DNA of 51,903 nucleotides from DATEHG01 sp041691295 (GTDB taxonomy: Bacteria > Gemmatimonadota > Gemmatimonadetes > Gemmatimonadales > GWC2-71-9), in NCBI GenBank assembly GCA_041691295.1, contig JBEPVA010000003.1, positions 1 to 51,903 of the forward strand, written 5' to 3'. Below the pieces are notes generated by a model. The model saw only the letters and a list, made by a program, of their open reading frames with translations, was not told the origin of the DNA and made no database searches. Below are positions 15,685 through 22,474 of the stretch, one piece after another. Each line of letters starts with the position of its first letter. The first letter of the stretch is position 1. The position numbers and the translations under genes are program-made.

Positions 15685-16452
15685 GTGACGTCGAATACCA
15701 CGGGCGAAATGCCCTTTCTGGATCATCTCGAAGAGCTGCGCTGGCGGATCATCTGGTCGCTGGCCGCGGTGATCGTGGGCATCGGTGCCGGTATCGGCGT
15801 GGTCTTGCTCACCCCTTTCATGGAGTGGCTCGAACGGCCGATCATGCCGTACCTGCCGGACCACAAGCTGGTCTTTACCCATCCCGGCGACCCCTTTTCG
15901 ATCGTGATGCAGGCCTCGGTGGGGCTTGGGCTCCTGATCGCCCTGCCGGTCGTGTTGTTCCAGCTCTGGGCCTTCCTGGCGCCGGCGCTGTACAAGAGCG
16001 AACGTCGAATCGGGCTGGCCGTGGTGGCGGGCGCGGTCCTGCTGTTCATCGCGGGCGCTGCCATGGGATTCATGGTGGTGCTGCCGCTGGCCATTCCGTG
16101 GTTGATGGATTTCGGCAAGGGCTGGCTGACCCCGATGATCACGGCGAGCGAATATTTCGGCTTTGCCTTCAGCCTGACCCTGGCCTTCGGCGTCGCCTTT
16201 GAGCTGCCGGTTGTCCTGCTTGGCCTGTCTGCCCTTGGGGTGCTCAGCACCGAAATGCTGATCCGGTTCCGGCGTCACGCGCTGGTAGCCGCCGTGGTCA
16301 TCGGCGCCTTTTTGACTCCCGGCGACCTGCTCTGGACTACCATCGCGATGGCGGTGCCGCTGTACCTGCTGTATGAGATCAGTATCCTGCTGTCCTACTT
16401 CGTGGCCCGCCGGCGCCGGAAGGCCGAAGCCGCCCGGATGGCCGAAGGCTGA
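15685..16452 (+). CDS. tatC: Sec-independent translocase subunit TatC
   Basis: TatC is the twin-arginine signal receptor in the inner membrane. The 255-residue product has six membrane helices and the conserved N-terminal FLDHLEELRWRI, followed by the first periplasmic loop, DPFSIVMQASVGLGLLIALPVVLFQ-type helix 2 and FGVAFELPVVLLGLSALG, all TatC hallmarks. The GTG at 15685 has an AGG seven nt upstream and gives a normal N-terminus; the ATG at 15709 would remove eight residues. No tatA or tatB is adjacent. A TATATT at about 15633 may be its -10 box. Confidence 0.94.
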   Translation: MTSNTTGEMPFLDHLEELRWRIIWSLAAVIVGIGAGIGVVLLTPFMEWLERPIMPYLPDHKLVFTHPGDPFSIVMQASVGLGLLIALPVVLFQLWAFLAPALYKSERRIGLAVVAGAVLLFIAGAAMGFMVVLPLAIPWLMDFGKGWLTPMITASEYFGFAFSLTLAFGVAFELPVVLLGLSALGVLSTEMLIRFRRHALVAAVVIGAFLTPGDLLWTTIAMAVPLYLLYEISILLSYFVARRRRKAEAARMAEG

Positions 16453-16519
16453 CACCGGCCTCAAGCTGTTACTGAGCCGATAGTTGCGGTGGGTTGATCG
16501 AATTTCGCGCCGCCGAGGG

Positions 16520-16548
16520 TTGCGCCAAGCCGGATCGATGGGTAAACT
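16520..16548 (+). promoter_or_regulatory. promoter of the ferritin-like gene
   Basis: TTGCGC (16520-16525) and TAAACT (16543-16548) are separated by exactly 17 nt. Transcription from here would give a leader of about 165 nt before GTG 16721, containing the hairpins annotated next. Confidence 0.45.
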
Positions 16549-16563
16549 GGGTGACAGAACATA

Positions 16564-16697
16564 GGGGCCGTGCTCAACCGGCGGCCCCGCCTTTTCGGGG
16601 GAGTGCAACGGGCTCCCAAGATGAAGGCGCGATTCCAGGCCGGTGCCGGCCAATGGATCGCGCCTTTTGCCGTTCTGGGACCGGGAAATCGGTCCCG
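16564..16697 (+). promoter_or_regulatory. structured 5' leader: three hairpins including a terminator-like AAGGCGCGAT stem
   Basis: Hairpin 1 pairs GGGGCCG (16564-16570) with CGGCCCC (16582-16588), followed by TTTT. Hairpin 2 pairs AAGGCGCGAT (from 16624) with ATCGCGCCTT (to 16666), with a nested GGCCGG/CCGGCC and a TTTT run: a good intrinsic terminator. Hairpin 3 is GGGACCG/CGGTCCC (16678-16697). The stretch AGATGAAGGCG … GATCGCGCCTTTTG recurs in the leader of the gene at 22260. It may terminate tatC transcripts, attenuate the downstream gene, or both. The rest of the 16453-16720 gap shows nothing coding. Confidence 0.55.
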
Positions 16698-16720
16698 CGC
16701 CCACCACGCCGGAGGTACTC

Positions 16721-17317
16721 GTGGCACGCACGGAGACTGAAGCGATCGATAGTTACGTCAGCGATATGCTCTCGCTTGAGGAGCATATTGCCGAGGTCCT
16801 TGGGGCCCAGATTCATGAACTGGGCGACAAGCACCCCGTCGTGGTGACGGAACTCGGTCGCTGCCGCAGTGTCGTGCTGAATCACATCCAGGCGCTGCGC
16901 AAGGTTCGCAAAGTGGGTGACCCCCACGTAACCGGAAGAATTGCCGGCGCGATCAAGAAGGCCGGCGCGCTGGCCGCAGGACTCAGCGCGGGAGCTCTCG
17001 ACCTGCTCCGGATGGAGCGGGCGCCCAAGGCGCTGCGGGACGACTACGTCGCGGCCAGCCTGGCGAGCATCGGATACGGGATGCTGTACGCCACGGCGGT
17101 CTCGCTGAACGATGAAATGGTCGGCTTCCTGGCGGAGCGGCATCTCCGGGACTACGCCAGCATGACGATGTCCCTGTTCCGCCTGATGCCGGGGACCGTG
17201 CTCGAATCGTTGCGGGAGCGAGGCCTGGCGGTGCGGGATGAGGCGCTGCCCGGGATCGGTCGGTCGCTCGGCGAGGTCAGGATTCCGGCGGCTGATCCCA
17301 TGCCGCAGCCGGCCTGA
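16721..17317 (+). CDS. ferritin-like helical-bundle protein (DUF892/YciE-like)
   Basis: A 198-residue all-helical protein. It begins TETEAIDSYVSDMLSLEEHIAEVLGAQI, resembling the first helix of YciE/DUF892 ferritin-like proteins and close in style to the clear DUF892 gene at 18760. A Gly/Ala-rich stretch (about 70-88) interrupts the bundle. Acidic and His residues are spaced as in a four-helix metal-binding bundle, but I cannot assign iron ligands securely. GTG 16721 has a perfect GGAGG five nt upstream. It is followed after 2 nt by the DUF1360-like gene. A stress or iron role is inferred from family and neighbours. Confidence 0.7.
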   Translation: MARTETEAIDSYVSDMLSLEEHIAEVLGAQIHELGDKHPVVVTELGRCRSVVLNHIQALRKVRKVGDPHVTGRIAGAIKKAGALAAGLSAGALDLLRMERAPKALRDDYVAASLASIGYGMLYATAVSLNDEMVGFLAERHLRDYASMTMSLFRLMPGTVLESLRERGLAVRDEALPGIGRSLGEVRIPAADPMPQPA

Positions 17318-17319
17318 CC

Positions 17320-17778
17320 ATGACGTTGATCGAGCAGCTGGGCTGGCTGCTGCTGCTGGCCGTACCAGTGGCCTGCGTGGCGTGGACCGTGACCCATGAG
17401 GAACTGTTCCGCGAGCCTCGGGAATGGCTGACCGCAAAGTCCAGGAATGCCCGCAGCTGGCCGGCCCGCAAGCTGTTCTATATGCCGACCTGCGAGTATT
17501 GCCTGAGTCATTACATCGCTCTGGTTGCCGTGTTGGGCACCGGATTCCACCTGCTGCTCAGCGACTGGCGGGGCAGCGTCCTGGCCATCTTCGGAGTGGT
17601 CTGGGTGGCCAATATCTACATGAGCGCATTTGTGCGGCTGCGGCTCGAAATCAAGATCGAACGGACCGAGGCCGAGAAGCTGGAGGCCCGGACCAACGCG
17701 TCCGAGGCGGTCGGGAGCCGGCATCCCCGCGACGCCAATGTACGGGTCCTCTCGGTTCCCAAACGGGACGCGCACTAG
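17320..17778 (+). CDS. small membrane protein, DUF1360-like (CEYCLSHY motif)
   Basis: The 152-residue protein has an N-terminal membrane helix (about 5-25). The segment VTHEELFREPREWL is followed by LFYMPTCEYCLSHYIALVA and a second helix (about 85-105), with a charged C-terminal tail. The CxxC just before a membrane helix, with the preceding FREPREWL, is typical of DUF1360-like proteins of phages and bacteria, whose function is unknown. It is co-directional with the ferritin-like gene at 2-nt spacing, so probably one transcript. Confidence 0.7.
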   Translation: MTLIEQLGWLLLLAVPVACVAWTVTHEELFREPREWLTAKSRNARSWPARKLFYMPTCEYCLSHYIALVAVLGTGFHLLLSDWRGSVLAIFGVVWVANIYMSAFVRLRLEIKIERTEAEKLEARTNASEAVGSRHPRDANVRVLSVPKRDAH

Positions 17779-17792
17779 GCCGCAGGACATCA

Positions 17793-17890
17793 CGATCCGG
17801 GCTCCATTCCGGATCACCTTGACGGGCGGCTCAGAGCCGCCAGTTGAAGGCGCTTCCTCTCGGATGTCCTGAGAGGCCGGCGCCTTTTTT
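17793..17890 (+). terminator. tandem hairpins ending in an intrinsic terminator
   Basis: Three dyads follow the DUF1360-like gene: GATCCGG/CCGGATC (about 17800-17816), GGCGGCTC…GAGCCGCC (about 17824-17841), and AAGGCGC…GCGCCTT with an inner CCTCTC/GAGAGG (17847-17886) followed by a run of six T (to 17890). The last is a strong rho-independent terminator. It also lies 60 nt before the DUF4397 start and resembles the leader hairpins at 16624 and 22302. Confidence 0.75.
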
Positions 17891-17949
17891 CGTGAAGTGA
17901 CCGCCCTCCGGGGCGATGATGACTCACTCGACCAAAGGCTGACGACACC

Positions 17950-18711
17950 ATGTCTCGCAATTCATCCAGCGCCATCTGTGCCCTTGCCGTGCTCGCCGCC
18001 GCCTGTGGGGCCGGCAAAACCGAACGCCCGGTCGTGACCACGACGTCCCAGGGAATGGAAACCTCCCCGGCCGGCACCGAGGCCGCGGGCCGCGACCGCT
18101 CGCTGGTCCGGTTCGTCGATGCCCTGCCCCGCCCTGGCGACGTGGACGTCACCGCCGACGGCCGCACGGTCTTTTCGGGCATCGGCTACAAGACCGTGAC
18201 CAGCTACCAGGAAATCCACGAGAACGCGCCCACCTTCCGGATGCGGGTCGCGGGCGCGGACAGTGTCCTGGCTGACAACAAAGAAGGGCTCCGCGATGGC
18301 TCGCGTTACACCGTGATCTCGATGCCCGGCGTGAATGGCGAACCGCGGCTCCGGGTTTTCAAGGATGACCTCACCACCGACGCCAACAAGGCGCGGATCA
18401 GGGTCATCCAGGCGGTGCCGCGGCTGGGCGAAGTCGACGTGGCGGTGGTGGGCCACCGGGAGCCGCTGTTCAAGGGGGTGACGTACGCCAGCGAGGTGGG
18501 CTATCAGGATTTTGCCCCGATGACGGCGACGATCGAGATCCGCCAGGACAAGATCCATATGGCCCCGGTACGGATCAAGGAAATGCACCTCGAGGCCGGC
18601 CACGCCTACACCATTGTGCTCACCGGTGATCGCAATGGCGCGGTCGAGGCCCTCACCTTTGACGACCAGGTCGAGTCAGCCACCCCGGCTCCGGTGGCCG
18701 CCACCAACTAG
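17950..18711 (+). CDS. DUF4397 lipoprotein
   Basis: The 253-residue protein has a lipoprotein signal (ICALAVLAAAC; lipidated Cys19), so it is membrane-anchored outside the cytoplasm. Two DUF4397-type beta domains follow: RSLVRFVDALPRPGDVDVTADG … GYKTVTSYQEI, and ARIRVIQAVPRLGEVDVAVVG … VTYASEVGYQDF. DUF4397 is an immunoglobulin-like extracellular domain found in surface proteins, often with anti-sigma or adhesion genes; no specific role is known here. It may share regulation with the DUF892 gene 48 nt downstream. Confidence 0.87.
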   Translation: MSRNSSSAICALAVLAAACGAGKTERPVVTTTSQGMETSPAGTEAAGRDRSLVRFVDALPRPGDVDVTADGRTVFSGIGYKTVTSYQEIHENAPTFRMRVAGADSVLADNKEGLRDGSRYTVISMPGVNGEPRLRVFKDDLTTDANKARIRVIQAVPRLGEVDVAVVGHREPLFKGVTYASEVGYQDFAPMTATIEIRQDKIHMAPVRIKEMHLEAGHAYTIVLTGDRNGAVEALTFDDQVESATPAPVAATN

Positions 18712-18759
18712 ATGACTGACACGATCACTCCACCATCCGCGTCACGCGCGAGGTAAACG

Positions 18760-19263
18760 ATGTCCACTGAAGGCACCCGGCACCTGCTGCTCGATGAACT
18801 GCACGAACTGTACGACATCGAAAGCCAGATGGCCCGGGTGCTGCCGCGGATGGCGGAGCTGGTCACCCTGCCGCGGCTCAAGGCGGCACTGCTGGGTCAG
18901 CTGTCAGACTCCCGAAACCAGGTGCAGCGACTGGCCTGCATGCTGTCCGATCTGGGGCAGTCGGTCCGGAAGCGGACAACCCGGAACCTGAGCCGCCTGT
19001 TTGACAAGCACGGCAGCGTGGTCTTCTCAGGCGCGAGCTCCGAGTCGATGAACCGGGAGTTCCTCAAACTGGCCCGCCGGATTGAGCAGTCCGAGATCAC
19101 GCTGTGTGGCTGTGCCATTACCTATGCCGAGCTGCTTGGCTATGTCGATGTGGTGCGGGTGCTGCGGGCTACATTGGAGGAAAAGGAAGCGACGGAAAGC
19201 CAGCTGTGCCGGGTAGCGCGAGTGCCGGAACCGCTGCCGATCAGCGCCGCGCCCGTCCAGTAG
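18760..19263 (+). CDS. DUF892 (YciE-type) ferritin-like protein
   Basis: The 167-residue product opens with the DUF892 signature LLLDELHELYDIESQMARVLPRMAELVTLPRLKAAL, then NQVQRLACMLSDLGQ, then LARRIEQSEITLCGCAITYAELLGYVDVVRVLRATLEEKEATESQL. E18 and E22-type carboxylates and the ExxH-like spacing suit a four-helix di-metal bundle, although the family's usual EHyEIa motif is altered to SEITLCGCAITYAEL. YciE proteins are stress-induced. The ribosome site GAGG is 6-7 nt before the ATG. The 49 nt after it contain nothing recognisable. Confidence 0.85.
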   Translation: MSTEGTRHLLLDELHELYDIESQMARVLPRMAELVTLPRLKAALLGQLSDSRNQVQRLACMLSDLGQSVRKRTTRNLSRLFDKHGSVVFSGASSESMNREFLKLARRIEQSEITLCGCAITYAELLGYVDVVRVLRATLEEKEATESQLCRVARVPEPLPISAAPVQ

Positions 19264-19312
19264 AACTCCAGCGGCGGCAGGATACCGCATCGTGCGGGCG
19301 GGGGCCGAATGG

Positions 19313-20214
19313 CTATCCCGCCCGTTCGAGCGTAAAGATCCTGGCGTCATCGTTGGATATGCCGCCCACCAGGTCCCCCAGGATCCGGGCTGCGACGACC
19401 GAAAAAGTGATCCCGTTGCCGCCGTACCCCAGCGCGAACCGCAGCCGCGAACCGGACGCGCCTGGGCCGATGGACGGCAGTCCATCGGCCGTCTCCCCGA
19501 AGGTGCCGGCCCATGAATGGGCGGTCGTGGTCTCGAGGCCTGGCAGCAGCTGCCTCAGGCGCTCCTCGAGACGTTTGGTCTTGGCGGGAATCAACCGGTT
19601 CCTGAGCGCCGGACTCCGGAATGGCACATCCTCGCCGCCGATGACGATCCGGCCATCCTGGCCGGTCCGCAGATAGTTGTAGGGGCGGGCGGATTCCCAG
19701 ACCAGGCACTGGCCATTCCACTGGCCCCGCTCACCCGGCTCGGTGGCCCTGCCACACGATGTGTTGAGGGTGACCAGCTCCTTCCGGAGCGGCTCGGGCA
19801 CCTCATACCCTCCCGCAAAGATCACCCAGTCGGCCCGGATCCTGGCGCCGGCGGACAGCTCGCCGTCAACATGGCTGCTGGTCGCGTCGCAGCGGCCCAC
19901 CGGTCCGTCCAGACAGTCTCGCTCGCCCGAACCGCGTGCGGAATGCCGACTTGCTCGACCTGCTCGGCGAGTTCGACATCGATTTCGTATTGCAGCAGGG
20001 CGGTGCTGGCGGCGGTGCTGCCCAGCCCGGGATCACGCCGGTCAACCACGATGACATCATGGCCTCGGGAAGTCATGGCATCGGCCACCAGCGCGCCGGT
20101 AAGACCGGCGCCGATGACCAGGACCTCGCAACGATGCTCGCCGACCAGCGGGGCTACGGACGGCGTGAGCTCATGCTGGATCAGCCACCAGGGTGCGCCG
20201 CCGTGTAGATCCAT
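19313..20214 (-). pseudogene. decayed FAD-dependent oxidoreductase (DAO family): internal deletion plus frame change
   Basis: The 5' part (from ATG 20214, GGGAGGG 8 nt upstream) encodes MDLHGGAPWWLI and the FAD-binding CEVLVIGAGLTGALVADAM with VVDRRDPGLGSTAASTALLQYEIDVEL. Near 19920 the frame changes. The second frame continues with IRADWVIFAGGYEVP, CLVWESARPYNYLRTGQDGRIVIGGED and GYGGNGITFSVVAARIL, ending at 19313. The parts total about 300 residues, while intact relatives have about 400. The missing block lies between the AVRA and dTSSHV regions, so roughly 100 or more codons were deleted together with the frameshift. No single product can be functional. Confidence 0.85.
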
Positions 20215-20258
20215 CCTGCGCACCCTCCCTCAAACGTTTCGATGTCGGTCCCGCGAGT

Positions 20259-21302
20259 CTAATCATCCATCTTGAAGCCGAGCCAGTTCCTGACGTTCTC
20301 GCTGACCCGTTCAGCCGCGGGCGGATCGAGATTGGCCAGTACGATCAGCACGTAGCCGCCGGGCAGCGGTCCCTCGACTGAAGCATTCAGGCCGCCGGAA
20401 CCGCCGGCAATGCCCAGCCCGCCCTTCGGAGTCCCCGGAATGGTGCCGGCCTGGACCGCCGACATGAATTTCAGCAGATCCCCCGCGGTTGAGTAACCAC
20501 CGCCCGCCGAGCTGCCTCGGCCCGGAAGTTCCTCCCGGTTGGAGTGGAGTGGAGTACCCGGGGCGGCGTCACGGTCTCCAGTGGTGTACCCGACTGCCGT
20601 GTTGGGTGGCAGTGAATCGACGGCGTACGATCCCGTCCGGGTCATGCCGGCCGGCTGGAGGATGTGGTGGGACACATAGTCGTAGTAGCTCTCGCCCGAT
20701 AGCCGTTCGATCAGCAGACCGAGCACGACGAAGCCGGCGTTACTGTAGGCATCCTTGCTGCCGGGCTCGAACTGCAACGGTTCTGAGACGAACAGCGGCA
20801 GGTAATCCTGCAACCGCCGGATATCACGGCGCTGGCCGCCGGCTGGCGCGGCAAAGATGTTGCCCCCGATTCCCGACGTGTGGCGCAGCAGCTGGCGGAT
20901 GGTGATCCGGCGCGCCACATCGGCATTGGGGTAGTCGGGCCAGTACGTGGCCAGCGTGCTGTCCGGGTCGAGCTTGCCCGCCGCCGCCAGCTGACGGATG
21001 GCGGTGGCGGTGAAGACCTTGTTGATCGAGCCGATGTTGAAACCGGTCTCGATATTATTGGGCCGTTTGGCGTCGCGATCGGCCATTCCGACCACGCGCT
21101 GGAGGACCGGCTTACCGTCCAATGCCAGCAGGACGACTCCGCTGAACTGATCGAGCGCCGCCAGGCTGTCGATCGTCTTGTTGAGCCGGCCGGTCAGTTC
21201 GGTCTGGGAAATCGGTGAGGGTGGCACCCCCTGCGCCGGCATGATGCATGGAGCCGCGGCCACGAGGGTGGCCAGCGCGACACTACGGATGAGTATGGGC
21301 AT
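20259..21302 (-). CDS. class C beta-lactamase-like serine hydrolase, secreted
   Basis: The 347-residue protein has a signal peptide (SVALATLVAAAPCIMPAQ) and the penicillin-binding/serine-hydrolase motifs. These are SxxK at S92-I-N-K95 within NIGSINKVFTATAI, YxN at Y186-S-N188 within DAYSNAGFVVLGLLIERLSG, and a C-terminal GGSGGLN in place of KTG/HxG. It probably acts on peptides or esters in the periplasm; beta-lactam hydrolysis is not implied. The GG before SGG replaces the usual His/Lys, common among esterase-like members. Confidence 0.88.
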   Translation of the reverse strand: MPILIRSVALATLVAAAPCIMPAQGVPPSPISQTELTGRLNKTIDSLAALDQFSGVVLLALDGKPVLQRVVGMADRDAKRPNNIETGFNIGSINKVFTATAIRQLAAAGKLDPDSTLATYWPDYPNADVARRITIRQLLRHTSGIGGNIFAAPAGGQRRDIRRLQDYLPLFVSEPLQFEPGSKDAYSNAGFVVLGLLIERLSGESYYDYVSHHILQPAGMTRTGSYAVDSLPPNTAVGYTTGDRDAAPGTPLHSNREELPGRGSSAGGGYSTAGDLLKFMSAVQAGTIPGTPKGGLGIAGGSGGLNASVEGPLPGGYVLIVLANLDPPAAERVSENVRNWLGFKMDD

Positions 21303-21357
21303 GCGAGCTCTGATGCCCGGATTGCCGGCACGGTCGCGTATTCAGATGGAAACGCGA

Positions 21358-21390
21358 AACGGACCGGCCACGGGTTCGGGCCGGTCCGTT
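21358..21390 (-). terminator. strong hairpin downstream of the basic-protein gene
   Basis: AACGGACCGGCC (21358-21369) and GGCCGGTCCGTT (21379-21390) form a perfect 12-bp stem with a 9-nt loop and T-rich flanks on both sides. It lies just past the 21406 stop and 56 nt before the serine hydrolase start. Confidence 0.7.
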
Positions 21391-21405
21391 TTGCGCAGGA
21401 TCGTG

Positions 21406-21690
21406 CTAGCGGCTAAACGCCTTCTTGACCAGCGCACCCCGCCGCTTGGCATCCGAGACCAGCCGGTCCCGGGTGGCGACGAACTTCTTGGTTTCCTTGA
21501 TGGCCTGGGTCACCCGCTTGGAATGCAGCACCGCTTCGCGGGCGGCCAGCAGGTCCTTCTTCACCTTGTACTGCTTGACCTTCTTGGCAATCACCTTCTT
21601 GTCCTTCTCGAAATCCTTCAACTGGGCCGAGGCCAGCCGACGAAGGATGGCCCAGCGGCGCTCGAAGGATTTGATGCTCTGCAACGGCAT
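21406..21690 (-). CDS. small highly basic helical protein, unknown
   Basis: The 94-residue protein is about one quarter Lys/Arg and predicted wholly helical (LKDFEKDKKVIAKKVKQYKV, KDLLAAREAVLHSKRVTQAI). It has no Cys and no signal peptide. GGAG stands 8 nt before the ATG. The composition suits a nucleic-acid-binding or ribosome-associated protein, but I recognise no family. It lies 39 nt downstream of the metallothionein-like gene on the same strand, and a strong terminator follows. Confidence 0.7.
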   Translation of the reverse strand: MPLQSIKSFERRWAILRRLASAQLKDFEKDKKVIAKKVKQYKVKKDLLAAREAVLHSKRVTQAIKETKKFVATRDRLVSDAKRRGALVKKAFSR

Positions 21691-21729
21691 GGTGGCTACT
21701 CCTGTTGAATGAAGACCGAAATCCCCGGA

Positions 21730-22002
21730 TCAGCGCAGCCGGAGGTGAGCCCCTGATGGCGCCGGCACTCCGACGTGATCGACCGCCCCGGGCGCCCCTT
21801 CCATGGAGGCACAATGGGCGCAGCAGTAAAACGAACTGTTGGCCTCGATGCCATGACCGATGATCCGGCAGCCGCAGTGATCGCAGGTCGGCGCCAATTT
21901 GTGGATGGCGCACTCGAAACTGTCGAACACATGCCGCTGGCCCCCCGCGATGACCTCAAAGGCCAGGTAGTACTCATTGCCGCAGGTCTCACACACAGCC
22001 AT
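21730..22002 (-). CDS. Cys-rich metallothionein-like/zinc-ribbon protein
   Basis: The 90-residue product has nine Cys: CETC (4, 7), C31, CDHCGC (40, 43, 45) and CCAHC (60, 61, 64). It also has conserved words HVFDSFECAIHKLAPTC and CRIIGHGIE. This is a common small bacterial family usually labelled prokaryotic metallothionein; the pattern suggests two zinc sites. A GGGGAG ribosome site precedes ATG 22002. Flanked by small basic and membrane proteins, it belongs to what looks like a stress-gene set. Confidence 0.82.
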   Translation of the reverse strand: MAVCETCGNEYYLAFEVIAGGQRHVFDSFECAIHKLAPTCDHCGCRIIGHGIEANSSFYCCAHCASMEGAPGAVDHVGVPAPSGAHLRLR

Positions 22003-22041
22003 GGCTCCCCCGGAAGTATAGGATGGTGATCGGGAACAGGC

Positions 22042-22260
22042 TTACGCCTTTTTCTGGACTCCGCCGAAGACCAGCAGGCCCAGTCCGGCAAGCGCCACGA
22101 CCGGCCCGACCCAGTTCGGGACGGTGTGATCGTCCGGCGCGGTGATCTTCACATCACCGACCTTGACGATGTCCTTCTGGGTCGTGAAGCTGCCGCCGCG
22201 GACGAAGAGAAAACCGCCCAGCAGGACGAGGATGATGCCAACCAGCATGGTCGAGCGCAT
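22042..22260 (-). CDS. small two-helix membrane protein (DUF3185-like)
   Basis: The 72-residue protein has helices at about 5-22 (LVGIILVLLGGFLFVRG) and 50-68 (VGPVVALAGLGLLVFGG) around a short extracytoplasmic loop. The layout resembles DUF3185-type small proteins. ATG 22260 has GGAGG 4 nt upstream; a longer in-frame start at 22299 is unsupported. It has a long structured leader with its own promoter. Confidence 0.75.
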   Translation of the reverse strand: MRSTMLVGIILVLLGGFLFVRGGSFTTQKDIVKVGDVKITAPDDHTVPNWVGPVVALAGLGLLVFGGVQKKA

Positions 22261-22301
22261 ACGGCCTCCCTGTAACGAGGAACCTGCAACCGGCAACACA
22301 A

Positions 22302-22440
22302 AAGGCGCGATCGTCCGCTTCAGGAGGAAGCGAGGATCACGCCTTCATCTCACGGGGCCAGAGCCGCCGGGCGATAAGGTGGGCGCCAATGGGCGCCCGA
22401 TATGTACGACCATGATACCGCGAAATCCCGGCGGAGGCAA
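22302..22440 (-). promoter_or_regulatory. promoter and structured leader of the small membrane protein gene
   Basis: On the minus strand TTGCCT (22440-22435), 17 nt, TATCAT (22417-22412) form a good promoter. The leader of about 145 nt contains GGGCGCC/GGCGCCC (22381-22398), then a stem AAGGCGTGATC … GATCGCGCCTT (22345-22302) with an inner CGCTT/AAGCG and a TTTTG run. Its AGATGAAGGCG start and GATCGCGCCTTTTG end match the leader of the gene at 16721. No minus-strand gene lies upstream, so this hairpin is not simply another gene's terminator. Confidence 0.5.
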
Positions 22441-22457
22441 GAGAACCGCCCGGTCCC

Positions 22458-22474
22458 TATATTCCGCCTCCGTG
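22458..22474 (+). promoter_or_regulatory. possible -10 box and leaderless GTG start of Ser/Thr kinase
   Basis: TATATT (22458-22463) ends 8 nt before GTG 22472, the distance at which transcription would begin at or next to the start codon. No ribosome site precedes the GTG, consistent with leaderless initiation. No convincing -35 is visible. Confidence 0.3.
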
